A stretch of DNA of 42,879 nt from DAIOGN01 sp036745245 (GCA_036745245.1 DAIOGN010000009.1:1-42879); one strand, 5' to 3'. Shown: positions 16,577 to 24,656, counted from the stretch's first letter. The notes: generated from the sequence alone by a model not told the origin. A program made the numbers and translations.

Positions 16577-16775
16577 ACTGATTCATGGCTTCCTGCATGC
16601 CTTTTCCTACCATGATCCAATCCGCCGTCAACGCTCGAACATCGGCTTCATTGGCAGTCTTGTTTCGATTGTATGCCTGCATTGAACCGCTGAAGTCGAA
16701 TAATCTGGACAGCCCCTCGGCGAAGGAGGGACGTGCAAAGAGGCGAAAGGTCAGAGTATCTTCGAAATCACCCAT
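16554..16775 (-). CDS. Small soluble partner of the DUF2335 protein
   Basis: A 73-residue protein beginning MGDFEDTLTFRLFARPSFAEG and containing YNRNKTANEADVRALTADW. I recall similar short proteins (FxAxPSFxxGxxxxxDxxG...EADxxAxxxDW) placed directly before DUF2335 genes. It overlaps the DUF2335 start by 23 bases in another frame, consistent with coupled translation. There is no membrane segment or catalytic motif. It is more than a shadow frame, because both the order and the overlap repeat in other genomes as far as I remember. The role is unknown. Confidence 0.65.
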   Translation of the reverse strand: MGDFEDTLTFRLFARPSFAEGLSRLFDFSGSMQAYNRNKTANEADVRALTADWIMVGKGMQEAMNQCEKEIAQ

Positions 16776-16962
16776 TGCGTTGCCAAGTTCTGGCCGGGTT
16801 GCATTAGCGCGGCCGGACGCCCCATTCTACGTAGTCGGCGCTTCCCTGCAACAACATTTGTGTAAACTTGTGTGCCTGACTTAGGCTCGGCTTTGCACGA
16901 ACCTGGCCATCGGCGGGCGAGCCTCATCGCGAGAGTCTGGGTGATCCACTCACGTAATGCGG

Positions 16963-17265
16963 CTATTGGGCTGTTGCGTCTCTGTCTTGCCAAGATCGCG
17001 GGCTGCGATGCTCGTGCATGATCGCTGTGACGGAGACCATCTCACCATCTATCACATAGTACACTGCGTACGGAAAGCGTCGTAGCCGGGCGCGGCGCGA
17101 TTACCCGCGAACAATACGGCTTCGAAACGGGTCCTATTCAATTGCAATCAGTACGCGCGCAACTTCGGCCAGAAACACGCTGCCAAGCCCGGCGTGTTGC
17201 TGTTCATACCACTCGAAGGTGGCGGCGAGATCCTCTTGTGCCTCCGGCTCGAGCAGCAGCCGCAA
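16963..17265 (-). pseudogene. RelE/ParE-type toxin killed by two in-frame stop codons
   Basis: Reading one frame from a TTG at 17265: LEPEAQEDLAATFEWYEQQH, GLGSVFLAEVARVLIAIE, stop (TAG 17134-17136), DPFRSRIVRG, stop (TAA), then SRRARLRRFPYAVYYVIDGE and MVSVTAIMHEHRSP. Every piece fits the ParE/RelE superfamily, including the terminal RRFPYxVYY and AxxHxxRxP lines, and all lie in the same frame. The gene therefore has two nonsense mutations and no frameshift. It directly follows the antitoxin gene (stop at 17271). In type II pairs the toxin blocks gyrase or cleaves mRNA at the ribosome; this one cannot be made at full length. Confidence 0.75.
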
Positions 17266-17270
17266 GATGA

Positions 17271-17486
17271 TCAGGCGCGCTTCTGTTGAATCTCGTCGAG
17301 TACCTCGCGCCAGGGACGACCTCGTCCCGGACTTTGTCGGTGAAGTGCTTCCCGTCGATCCAGTTCCTGCGCCTGGGGCGGCGTGACCGGTACGTCGGCG
17401 TCTTCAAGGCTGTCCCACAACTCTTCGATGAGCGCCAGCCTTTCGGCCGGTGTGAGCTGGGAGATGTCGATCTTTTGCCTGGCCAT
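17271..17486 (-). CDS. Putative addiction module component (antitoxin, PF09720 type)
   Basis: 71 residues with the family signature LTPAERLALIEELWDSL, followed by a charged second half (QAQELDRREALHRQ, WREVLDEIQQK). This is the small antitoxin that precedes ParE/RelE toxins. The toxin gene follows within 6 bases on the same strand but carries two stop codons (16963-17265). The antitoxin has no defect that I can see, so it is an orphan guarding a dead toxin. The ATG at 17486 is the only sensible start. Confidence 0.85.
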   Translation of the reverse strand: MARQKIDISQLTPAERLALIEELWDSLEDADVPVTPPQAQELDRREALHRQSPGRGRPWREVLDEIQQKRA

Positions 17487-17620
17487 ATGCGGAATATGCG
17501 GCCCTCCGCAGAAAAAGCAATCACACTTGGCTTTGGCCGCCTGGGGAGTCGTTGGGCAATCCTGGCAGTGCGGTGATGCCGGCCCTCCGCGGGAGGTGCA
17601 TCTTCGTTAGTTAGTGTGAG

Positions 17621-18817
17621 TTAAAATACAAACCATGGGCAAACCGCCACACCCTGGCGGACGAATGACTGATCGCCACCATAGATCAGGGCAGCGGGGG
17701 CATCCACTTTGCCGCTCAGCGCTCGCCAGGCGCCGATTTCCTTGAAGAAGTCGGCGGCCACCGTTTGTGCGGACTTAGCCTCCATGGGAATGATCCGTGC
17801 CCCGAGGTCGATCATGAAATCCACCTCCCGCCCCGTGGCTTCTCGCCAGAAGTTTATCGTGGGCTGTTCTCCGCGATGGGCAAAGTTCTTTATCAACTCG
17901 GAAAGCACATAGCTTTCGAACACGGAACCCCTTGAGGAATGATGGAGGAGTTCCTCACGGGTGCGGATCTGGAGTAGGAAGCAGAGCAGTCCCGTGTCGA
18001 GAAAGTAGAGCTTGGGACTCTTGATGAGCCGCTTGCCGTAGCTTTTGTGGTGCGGGCGCAGGAGGGTGATCACGAAGCTCGCTTCGAGCACCGAAATCCA
18101 ACGCCGAGCCGTGGTGTGAGTGATGCCGCAGTCCGAGGCCAGCCCCGACAGATTCAGAAGCCCGGCATTGCGCCCGGCGCACAGGCGCACGAAGCGCGAG
18201 AAGGCGTCCAGGTCGCCCACCTTCAAGACGCTGCGCACGTCGCGTTCAAGATAGGTCTGATAGTACGGACCCAGCCAGTCGCGCGGAGGCAGATGCTTGT
18301 CGTGAATGCGAGGATAGAACCCAGCAAGAAGCATCGCGAGCAAGTCCAGCCGCGGAGGCTTCTCACGTCGGGGAGCAGACCGGCCCAGCGTGTCCAGGGA
18401 CAAAGGCGATCGTCCAGCCAGTTCCGAGAGTGAAAATGGCAGCAGGTGTAGCACCGCACTGCGTCCGGCCAGCGATTGCGAGATCCGTTCAAGCAACAGG
18501 AAGTTCTGTGATCCGGTGAGTATGAATTGCCCTGATCTGTCGTTTTCATCCACTATTGACTGAATGTAGGAGAACAGGCTCGGGGTTCGCTGCACCTCGT
18601 CGAGGATCACGGGTCCGGAGAACTGATTCAAAAACCCACGGGGATCCTGTAGCGCGAATTCGAGGTGGTCGGGGGATTCGAGCGATACGTACTCGTGGCT
18701 CTTGAACACCGATCGCACCAGCGTGGTTTTGCCTGACTGGCGCGGGCCGGTCAGAGTCACCACGGGAAACTGCATGGCCGCCTTTCTGAGTCGGCCGGTC
18801 AGCGTGCGGGCGATCAT
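17621..18817 (-). CDS. AAA_14/DUF4143 family ATPase, copy 2
   Basis: 398 residues. The Walker A motif GPRQSGKTT is at residues 24-32, Walker B VILDEVQRTP near 70, and a sensor-like ILTGSQNFLLL follows. The DUF4143 part has YLERDVRSVLKVGDL, a GLLNLSGLASDCGITHTTARR helix-turn-helix-like region, IKSPKLYFLDTGLLCFLL and a PD-(D/E)xK-like pair REVDFMIDL...PMEAKSA. It is only moderately similar to copy 1, so it is not a recent duplicate. GGAGG lies 5 bases before the ATG at 18817. A TTGACG-N17-TAAATT promoter overlaps a 23-base palindrome upstream, and an ORF6N stump precedes it on the same strand. Function unproven; probably part of a conflict or selfish unit. Confidence 0.9.
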   Translation of the reverse strand: MIARTLTGRLRKAAMQFPVVTLTGPRQSGKTTLVRSVFKSHEYVSLESPDHLEFALQDPRGFLNQFSGPVILDEVQRTPSLFSYIQSIVDENDRSGQFILTGSQNFLLLERISQSLAGRSAVLHLLPFSLSELAGRSPLSLDTLGRSAPRREKPPRLDLLAMLLAGFYPRIHDKHLPPRDWLGPYYQTYLERDVRSVLKVGDLDAFSRFVRLCAGRNAGLLNLSGLASDCGITHTTARRWISVLEASFVITLLRPHHKSYGKRLIKSPKLYFLDTGLLCFLLQIRTREELLHHSSRGSVFESYVLSELIKNFAHRGEQPTINFWREATGREVDFMIDLGARIIPMEAKSAQTVAADFFKEIGAWRALSGKVDAPAALIYGGDQSFVRQGVAVCPWFVF

Positions 18818-18830
18818 CTACCCTCCGTAC

Positions 18831-18853
18831 AATTGAATATTCGATATTCAATT
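18831..18853. promoter_or_regulatory. 23-base operator palindrome of AAA ATPase copy 2
   Basis: AATTGAATAT (18831-18840), TCG, ATATTCAATT (18844-18853): perfect 10-base arms. It overlaps the -10 box (18850-18855) and lies 14 bases before the ATG, so a bound protein would block transcription. The sequence differs from the copy 1 palindrome, but the position relative to the ATPase and the ORF6N stump is alike. Confidence 0.65.
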
Positions 18854-18878
18854 TACATATCGGCAGAGTCGACGTCAA
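18850..18878 (-). promoter_or_regulatory. Promoter of AAA ATPase copy 2
   Basis: Minus strand: TTGACG (18873-18878), a 17-base spacer and TAAATT (18850-18855). The -35 box overlaps the stop codon of the ORF6N stump, so the promoter begins exactly where the ORF6N sequence ends. Confidence 0.6.
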
Positions 18879-19042
18879 GGTGTAAGGAGAAATGCAAAAT
18901 CGCCCGGGAATCTGGCTGCGTTTCTCTTCACCTGCTCGTTCAGGCGCATGGTGGCCACGCCGTAGACTTCCGCCAGATCCCGGTCGAGGACTACCCGCTG
19001 GCCGCGGATTTCGCGAATCCGACTCTCGTCGGCTCGATTCAT
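18875..19042 (-). pseudogene. ORF6N 5' stump next to AAA ATPase copy 2
   Basis: The ATG at 19042 encodes 55 residues: SRIREIRGQRVVLDRDLAEV, YGVATMRLNEQVKRNAARFP, GDFAFLLTP, then TGA. It follows the ORF6N pattern up to the FAFxLT line and then stops; the intact copies at 3202 and 14662 continue for another 100 residues. The stop and the -35 box of the ATPase promoter share bases. No ORF6N tail is visible beyond the ATPase gene. It matches the arrangement at 11395-12736: stump, palindrome, ATPase, same strand. Confidence 0.8.
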
Positions 19043-19313
19043 GGTCGGTATGATGCCGCTGCGGTTTGTCGAATCTTCTCACATCCGGCTCACATTCCGC
19101 AGCAGCCGCACCTACACAGCGTGTCGTATCCAGCCCTTGCCTTCGTCCCTCCTTCCACCTATTTTTGGCGCATATCTGCTCGGGCTGGCTTAGGCCTTCT
19201 ACTCCAAGGAGATGCACCGCGTCGATGCATCGATTGGCCACATTCACGAGACACGGCAAGCGCACCGGCCGCACACTCGCACCGCCCCCGCCCCACACAC
19301 CGGGGCACCCCCA

Positions 19314-19631
19314 GTGACGGACCTCGACGTCCGCCTCGCCGCCTTCGAGTGGCTCCACGCCCAGGTCAGCCTGTACGGCGAAGTCCTGCCGCGCACCCTG
19401 CTGACCCAGGGTTTTCAGTTCCAGAACCACCGAGTCCCGCTCCTCGACCCGCAGGGGATTTGGAAGCCGCAAGTGCTTCCCCAATACCCCCTGTCCATTA
19501 CCACGACGCCCAAGGGTCCATACAACGACTCCTTTGGCTCAGACGACTCCAACGCTTTCGCCTACCGCGGCATGTATCCGGAGCATCGTGACACCGTGGG
19601 ACTCCGAGCCGCGCTCACCCACCCGATGCCG
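19314..19631 (+). pseudogene. N-terminal stump of an HNH-endonuclease-type protein
   Basis: From a GTG at 19314 the frame encodes LDVRLAAFEWLHAQVSLYGE, VLPRTLLTQGFQFQNHRVPL, a GIWKPQVL line and AFAYRGMYPEHRDTVGLRAA. I recall this as the conserved N-terminal domain of bacterial HNH restriction-like endonucleases of about 300 residues, in which the HNH motif lies further on. Resemblance stops near 19631 (LTHPMP); the frame then runs into the antisense of the dockerin gene that ends at 19671. The catalytic part is gone. The junction with a dockerin 3' end recalls the one at 10370-10418. Confidence 0.65.
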
Positions 19632-19670
19632 CCGAGCTGGCCTGCGGCACCGCCAGGTCCATTGTCACAC

Positions 19671-22600
19671 TCAGGGGCCACACGTGTCCAACGGCGGCGG
19701 GCCGCCCTTGAAGATGTAGTTCACCAGCCAGATGATATCGGCTGAAGTCACATCGCCGGCGCAGTTGATGTTCCCCAGAACGGCGAGCGGCGTGGGCGGA
19801 GGACCCGATTTAAACACGTAGTTCACCAGATAGATCACATCGGCCGAGGTCACCTTGCAGTCTTCGTTTACATCGCCTCGCTGCTGCTGGTAGTACACCT
19901 TGAATTCACGTGAGGTAATCACCGTATCGCAGCTGGCGTCGGTGCAGAAGATCATGAGTATCGAGGCACTGGCCCCCAGTGTGGCAATCGAGTCGATGGA
20001 GATTCTCGCCGACACGGTGTCGGTGCCAAAGATCATCCCCTCGGGCTGACCCAGGCTCGCCGAAAACCCTATGGGCAGAGGCGAAATGATCGGCTCGTAG
20101 TACACGGGGGGCGTGGGAATCCAGTACACAAACTCGAAGGCCGTATCGGGCGGACAGGCCACGCGAATGACATACACACAGTACTCGGCCCAGGTGGACG
20201 AATCGCAACAGGACGTGTACAGGCGGGCAGACAGGCAGCCGTGGCCGCCTCCAGGTATGGTGTAGGGGGTGCTCACCAGGGCCGAGTCCCCTGGACCCAG
20301 GTTTTCGCCCGCGGCCACTGCGGCAAAGGCCACGGGCACCGAGCTTAAGTCAAACCCCGAGCGGTAGAATACCACGCTATCCAGCAAGCACGTACCGGTG
20401 GTGTTGTTGTCGATGCGCAGGGTTACGTCGATCATGTCGCCAACGTGCAGCGCCGTGTCGCGCGAAAGACGCATATCATGGCCGATGAGATCACACGGGT
20501 CGGGCGCGCAATTGTGCCCCAGGTGCTGGCCCAGGTTTGAGAGATCCTCGGGCCCTGGTGTGCCGTTGCAATCGAAGTCGTTGCAGCTTCCACCGGTGAA
20601 GTCTCCGGGTTTCACCAAGAGATCGCCGTTGTGATCCAGCGCCTTAAACGGCACGCTTGCGATCGCTCCACATGTGCTGACCACATTCACGAAGCAGCCC
20701 ACGTCGCAGCCGCCGGCGTTCACGTGGAACACGGCTCGACCAAAATCGTCGGTGGGCGAGGTGGGATACACCAGGGGCCACGACGTTTCGCTGGAGCAGG
20801 GCATGACGTTGGCGCAGCCGGAAAAGTCGAGCCAGATGTCGGTCGAGCCCGAGATGGCGTCGCCCTGAGTGCCGATGAGGAAGGCCGTAAAGGGCTGGTC
20901 GCCGGCCGGACACGCCAAAAGGCAGGCGTCCGCATAGGAAAGCTGGCAGTCGGGTTGGGCACCGCAGGCGGCCAGCTCGGGATCCTGGCAAGTGCACGCC
21001 ACAGGCGCGGGGCCGCCTTGAGACAGCCACGCAGACAGATAGTTCACGTCGTCTTGATCCACGAGGCAATCGCCGTTCACATCGGCGTTGGCTGAGGAAT
21101 CTGGCATGGGCGCGATGCAGTCCACATACTCCGTCAAGATGCCCAGGTCGCCGGGGCCAATGGCGCCATTGCCGTCGACATCGCCCGGAATCTGTCCCTG
21201 GCAGGTATCGCATACCGCACTGGAATCGACGATGATGACAATCGATGGCGCATCGAACACGAGGCTGTCATACACCGAGGCCAGGGGATTCCCAAAGGCA
21301 TCCGCAAGGCTGGTATAGTTCACTGGCGGCGTGACGACAGTATCCCACAGGAGTGATCCCGCGCTGGTGGGCACAAAATCGAGCCTTGCCACGTCGTGAA
21401 TGCCCGCAGGCAGGCCGGCAGAATTGAAATCCAAGAGTCCCAGCACGAGCGAGTCGGGAGAGGTTCCGTCCTGGTGACTGTTGCTGACAGACAATACCTC
21501 AAAGGCGCTTCCGGCCGGCAGCAGTGTCCACCGGGAAGCGTCGAGAACGGGGTTGGGCATCGTGGGGCCCGGCAAGGCGGAAAGCAGTGTCGACATCACC
21601 ACGGCGCCCACCGTCTGATTCGAGGTCACGGAGAGATACACGCTGCCGGTGCAGCCCACGATGAGCGTATCCTCGCCGTGGCCGTTTTCGGCCTTCACCT
21701 TAAGGGTGACCGCGTAATTCAGGCAGACGCCCTGCCCGGGGTTGTAAGAGTACGGACAGTTGTCGGGGGCGCAGGTGTTGCCGGGAAAGCCCGGGTCGCC
21801 GAAACCGTCGCCGTCTGAATCCTCGCAGTCGTCGCAGGCGCTTCCCAGGCCATCTCCGTCCGGATCGAGCTGGTTAGAGTTGGCTACCGACACGCAGTTG
21901 TCACACACATCGCCCACGCCGTCCTGATCTGCGTCGGCCTGCGCAGTGTCGGGCGCACCGGGGCAGTTGTCGTCGGGGCAGAGGTTTCCCGCGTACTGCG
22001 GATCCCCGAAACCGTCCCCGTCCTTGTCTTCGCAGGTGTCGCACGCCTCACCCTGTCCATCGCGATCGGGGTCCTTCTGGTTGGGATTTGAAACCAGCGG
22101 GCAGTTGTCGCAGGCGTCGCCGTTCGAGTCACTATCCTGGTCGGCTTGCGCTGGATTGGGCACCGCGCGGCAGTTGTCGCAATCGTTCACTACGCTGTCG
22201 GCGTCGGCGTCGGCTCCACAGTCGCAGAGATTCTGTTGTAGGTTGAACACGTACGGGCAGTTGTCATACACAGGACAGGAGGGATTGGAATAGCCCGGGT
22301 TGCCGAACCCGTCCCCGTCGGAATCGGTGCAGTCGTCGCACGGGTCGGGCAGGCCGTCACCGTCGCCATCGGGCTCACATTCGTCGGGGAAACGGTTGCC
22401 GTTGCAATTCAAGCTCGTCCCCATCTGTATGTCGGTGCTGTCGGGAATCCCGTTGCCGTTGCAGTCGTACTCGAGAAAGATGGAAGCGCCCCCCAAGAGC
22501 ACAGGGGGTCCCGATTCACCGGTCGCCGGGGAGTAAGTCGTGGCGAGGACGTCGAGCCCACCGAAGTCGGCGGGCCCGTCAAAATATGTGTGGTAGCAAC

Positions 22601-23222
22601 AATGCCTCATGTTGGCGATCGTGCTTCCCGGCGACAGCGAGTCGGTCAGGGCGGGGGTGGGCTTGACATCGACGAGATCGGTGTCGTGGTCGAGGAGCAG
22701 TACCGGCAGCCACTCATACTTGCCGGGCAAGTAAGCCTGCGTCAGCGCGATGAGGCTGCCATGGCTCTCGTTTACGAAGCGCGCGACATCCTGCCAGCGG
22801 GCGTTGACGCGTGCGAGCTGCTCCAAGAAGATGCCGCCGTTGGTATGGTTCGCTCCCGAAGGCAGGTAGAGTACCTGAAATCGCTCGAAGGTGATGGTGT
22901 CCAGGTCGTCCAGATCGGTCACGATGGTAATGGGCGTGCCGGGGCCTCCCTGGGCCGTATCGATCCAGCTTTCCAGGGACGCCTGCGCCACAAAGCCATT
23001 CACGCCGAGGGCCAGCAGGCCGCTGCCGCCTGTACCCGAATGGTTTACGGCAAACGTGAAGAGAGCCGGATAGAGTCCGCCGCAGTTGGAACCCTGGCAG
23101 TGGCCGATGTCATCGGCATCGTCACCCGAAACAACAATCGTGCCCTGTCCGAAAGCGTGGGGCGCGAAGGTGAGAACCAGCAGCAAGGCAACACTCGGAT
23201 TGAAGCTAGCCTTTGACATCAT
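19671..23222 (-). CDS. Giant exported protein: TSP3 repeats, cohesin-like domain, dockerin-like repeats
   Basis: 1183 residues with a signal peptide (VALLLVLTFAPHAFGQ, first 26 residues). Residues 27-235 form an unrecognised globular part with ILTxxxLPGKYEW-like wording. From about 255 to 480 run calcium-binding thrombospondin-type-3 repeats (DSDGDGFGNPG, DQDSDSNGDACDNC and similar). Residues 490-640 (VTLKVKAENG, ISVTSNQTVGAVV, VARLDFVPTSAG) look cohesin-like. Two EF-like dockerin segments follow near 665-735 (GDVDGNGAIGPGDLGILTEY, ADVNGDCLVDQDDVNYLSAW). Then come Cys-rich domains, and a last classic dockerin pair closes the protein (GDVNEDCKVTSADVIYLVNY, INCAGDVTSADIIWLVNY). The start is at the double ATG 23219/23222. 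It is probably a surface or extracellular scaffold. Function unknown. Confidence 0.88.
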   Translation of the reverse strand: MMSKASFNPSVALLLVLTFAPHAFGQGTIVVSGDDADDIGHCQGSNCGGLYPALFTFAVNHSGTGGSGLLALGVNGFVAQASLESWIDTAQGGPGTPITIVTDLDDLDTITFERFQVLYLPSGANHTNGGIFLEQLARVNARWQDVARFVNESHGSLIALTQAYLPGKYEWLPVLLLDHDTDLVDVKPTPALTDSLSPGSTIANMRHCCYHTYFDGPADFGGLDVLATTYSPATGESGPPVLLGGASIFLEYDCNGNGIPDSTDIQMGTSLNCNGNRFPDECEPDGDGDGLPDPCDDCTDSDGDGFGNPGYSNPSCPVYDNCPYVFNLQQNLCDCGADADADSVVNDCDNCRAVPNPAQADQDSDSNGDACDNCPLVSNPNQKDPDRDGQGEACDTCEDKDGDGFGDPQYAGNLCPDDNCPGAPDTAQADADQDGVGDVCDNCVSVANSNQLDPDGDGLGSACDDCEDSDGDGFGDPGFPGNTCAPDNCPYSYNPGQGVCLNYAVTLKVKAENGHGEDTLIVGCTGSVYLSVTSNQTVGAVVMSTLLSALPGPTMPNPVLDASRWTLLPAGSAFEVLSVSNSHQDGTSPDSLVLGLLDFNSAGLPAGIHDVARLDFVPTSAGSLLWDTVVTPPVNYTSLADAFGNPLASVYDSLVFDAPSIVIIVDSSAVCDTCQGQIPGDVDGNGAIGPGDLGILTEYVDCIAPMPDSSANADVNGDCLVDQDDVNYLSAWLSQGGPAPVACTCQDPELAACGAQPDCQLSYADACLLACPAGDQPFTAFLIGTQGDAISGSTDIWLDFSGCANVMPCSSETSWPLVYPTSPTDDFGRAVFHVNAGGCDVGCFVNVVSTCGAIASVPFKALDHNGDLLVKPGDFTGGSCNDFDCNGTPGPEDLSNLGQHLGHNCAPDPCDLIGHDMRLSRDTALHVGDMIDVTLRIDNNTTGTCLLDSVVFYRSGFDLSSVPVAFAAVAAGENLGPGDSALVSTPYTIPGGGHGCLSARLYTSCCDSSTWAEYCVYVIRVACPPDTAFEFVYWIPTPPVYYEPIISPLPIGFSASLGQPEGMIFGTDTVSARISIDSIATLGASASILMIFCTDASCDTVITSREFKVYYQQQRGDVNEDCKVTSADVIYLVNYVFKSGPPPTPLAVLGNINCAGDVTSADIIWLVNYIFKGGPPPLDTCGP

Positions 23223-23566
23223 GCATACCCCCGCGTCGGGGCCCAGAGGCCCGGGATCGTATGGCGAGAAGACTCAATCCTACTGACCGTTGCACGGCGC
23301 CCGGGTTGGGGCCCGCACGGGCGACGGCTGGCCGAAAACTGCGAGGCAAACAGCGACCCAGTGTGTGCGGGGTCAAGCGCGAGTCCCCTGTGATGTAGGC
23401 TCTGACTGCAAACACGCGCATCCCAGCCGGACGGAAATTCTTCTTGAGCATGGTCTTCAGGCAGGGGAGCCAGCGCCATTCGCAAGGAGTATCATCCGAA
23501 TTCTCCGGTCGAAATACGACCAGCCGGGGGGTAGAATTTACGGGCGGAAGTTGCTGTGAAAACAAA

Positions 23567-23618
23567 GGGCCCATGCGGGCCCCCGATAGCTTTCGCTATC
23601 CACCTTCGCCAAGGCGAA
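23567..23618 (-). terminator. Three tandem hairpins, the last a terminator-like structure
   Basis: On the minus strand, in reading order: TTCGCC-TT-GGCGAA, then GATAGC-GAAA-GCTATC with a GNRA tetraloop, then GGGCCC-GCAT-GGGCCC followed by TTTGTTTT. The last is a good rho-independent terminator. The first two stems, packed within 35 bases upstream, suggest a folded RNA ending in the terminator. It lies 345 bases before the minus-strand gene that starts at 23222. Confidence 0.55.
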
Positions 23619-23723
23619 TTACCCAAAAGCTAGTGCTGCGCGTAGCGTTCGTCAAGCCCGAGCGTTGAGATGTGATACTGATCGTGGGTTATCGTGCGAA
23701 TGCTGACTTCAAGTGTCACCAAA

Positions 23724-23773
23724 TGATCGAGGACTTTCGGAAATAGTTTCGGACCATCCGGGGAGGCCGGGTC
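23724..23773 (+). pseudogene. Vestige of an ORF6N gene start
   Basis: Reads MIEDFRK, stop, FRTIRGGRV. At the DNA level it follows the start of the intact gene at 14662: GATCGAGG, then AGTTTCGGACCATCCGGGG against AGTTCCGGACCATTCGCGG. A TAG replaces the AAG codon, and resemblance ends after GGRV. Too short for certainty. Confidence 0.4.
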
Positions 23774-24299
23774 TCCGGCGCTCCGGTCCGCTGCCGGCCG
23801 GTACCGGGGAATCCTGCCACCAGGGAACACCTTACGTGAGCGTTGGCCGTGGGGACGTGCTGTGGGATTCGCCGTTGGCGCCCGGGCTTGCCGATTACCA
23901 CGAGTACCGCCTGGGTACCGGAATGCCCGCCCCAATCGCCGTGGACACCGTCGAAGCCGACTTGCCCGATGTGTATCACGTCTTCAGGCGAGTGGTCACC
24001 CAAGGGACAAGCGTGCCTGCCCAAGCGGGCCGGCGTCACTGGTGGCGATAGTCTTGAGCCGCGACGGCGACGGCAAGGTGAAGACGGTATCGCAGGCGAT
24101 CGCCCGGATGGAGATTCGGTAGAGCAGGGACGCGGCTCAGCGCGCCGAGGAGGCTGGCACTGCACCCGCAGAACACCATCGGTGTAACTAGACCGGCACC
24201 TTGCCTCCGCTGCACCCTCACCATGTGATGGCGGATCAGGCGAGCCGCCCCTTGCATTCGGCATAGCGGCTCGGCACCCGCGCCTCCATCACATTCTAG

Positions 24300-24336
24300 T
24301 TGACGTGACAGCGATAGCATGGTATTTATGCTATCG
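24300..24336 (+). promoter_or_regulatory. Promoter and operator of the HigBA pair
   Basis: TTGACG (24300-24305), 17 bases, TATTTA (24323-24328). A perfect palindrome, CGATAGCAT (24312-24320), 7 bases, ATGCTATCG (24328-24336), covers the spacer and the -10 box. The GTG of the toxin follows at 24344. HigA-type antitoxins bind such sites to repress their own operon. Confidence 0.7.
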
Positions 24337-24343
24337 TGTCCTC

Positions 24344-24637
24344 GTGATCAGGTCGTTTCGAGACCAGGGGACAGCCGATGTGTACCATGGGCGGGACAGT
24401 GCCTATGCCCGTCGGGCGTGCCCCCGCGTGCTCTGGAAGGTAGCGTGCCAAAAGCTCGAACGGTTGGATTTGGCGGTGGATCTGAGGGACTTGGCCTGGC
24501 ACAAGGGCAATCGGCTGGAGGCTCTGACTGGCGATCGACGCGGACAGTACAGCCTTCGAGTCAATCAACAGTATAGGGTCTGTTTTGAATGGACCGCGAA
24601 GGGCCCGGTGGCCGTTGAAATTACCGACTATCATTGA
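24344..24637 (+). CDS. higB: HigB-family toxin (RelE superfamily)
   Basis: 97 residues from the GTG at 24344. It has the HigB layout: IRSFRDQGTADVY, then ACPRVLWKVACQKLERLDLA, LRDLAWHKGNRLEALTGDR and the closing QYSLRVNQQYRVCFEW. Members cleave mRNA at the ribosome. The GTG is chosen because the family begins I(R/K)SF and the promoter/operator ends just before it. The frame is complete, with no stops. The antitoxin gene follows 19 bases later. The toxin-first order is typical of HigBA. Confidence 0.9.
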   Translation: MIRSFRDQGTADVYHGRDSAYARRACPRVLWKVACQKLERLDLAVDLRDLAWHKGNRLEALTGDRRGQYSLRVNQQYRVCFEWTAKGPVAVEITDYH

Positions 24638-24656
24638 AAGGGAAACTCTACCCACC

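Larger units (their letters stand above)
23223..24299. other. Gene-poor stretch with hairpins and an ORF6N scrap
   Basis: Almost 1.1 kb without a convincing gene. Frames here are short and of random composition. Recognisable items are the three hairpins at 23567-23618 and the ORF6N scrap at 23724-23773. A frame near 24046-24122 ends in AIVLSRDGDGKVKTVSQAIA and could be the tail of some protein; I cannot name it. Confidence 0.5.

Noticed and set aside
16751..16993. An 80-codon minus-strand frame between the DUF2335 pair and the dead ParE gene
   Set aside because: Low-quality composition; it overlaps both neighbours and has no ribosome site or family likeness.
16963..17265. Possible stop-codon recoding in the ParE frame
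   Set aside because: TAA, TAG and TGA all end ordinary full-length genes in this window, so a variant code is not needed; two nonsense mutations are simpler.
18546..19484. A 312-codon minus-strand frame covering the ATPase start and the HNH stump
   Set aside because: It is out of frame with both the ATPase and the ORF6N stump and has no motif; the real genes explain the region.
23790..24122. Frames with protein-like stretches (ADYHEYRLGTGMPAPIAVD; VLSRDGDGKVKTVSQAIA) in the gene-poor region
   Set aside because: They fall in different frames, lack starts, and match nothing I can name; kept only as a remark in the gene-poor entry.
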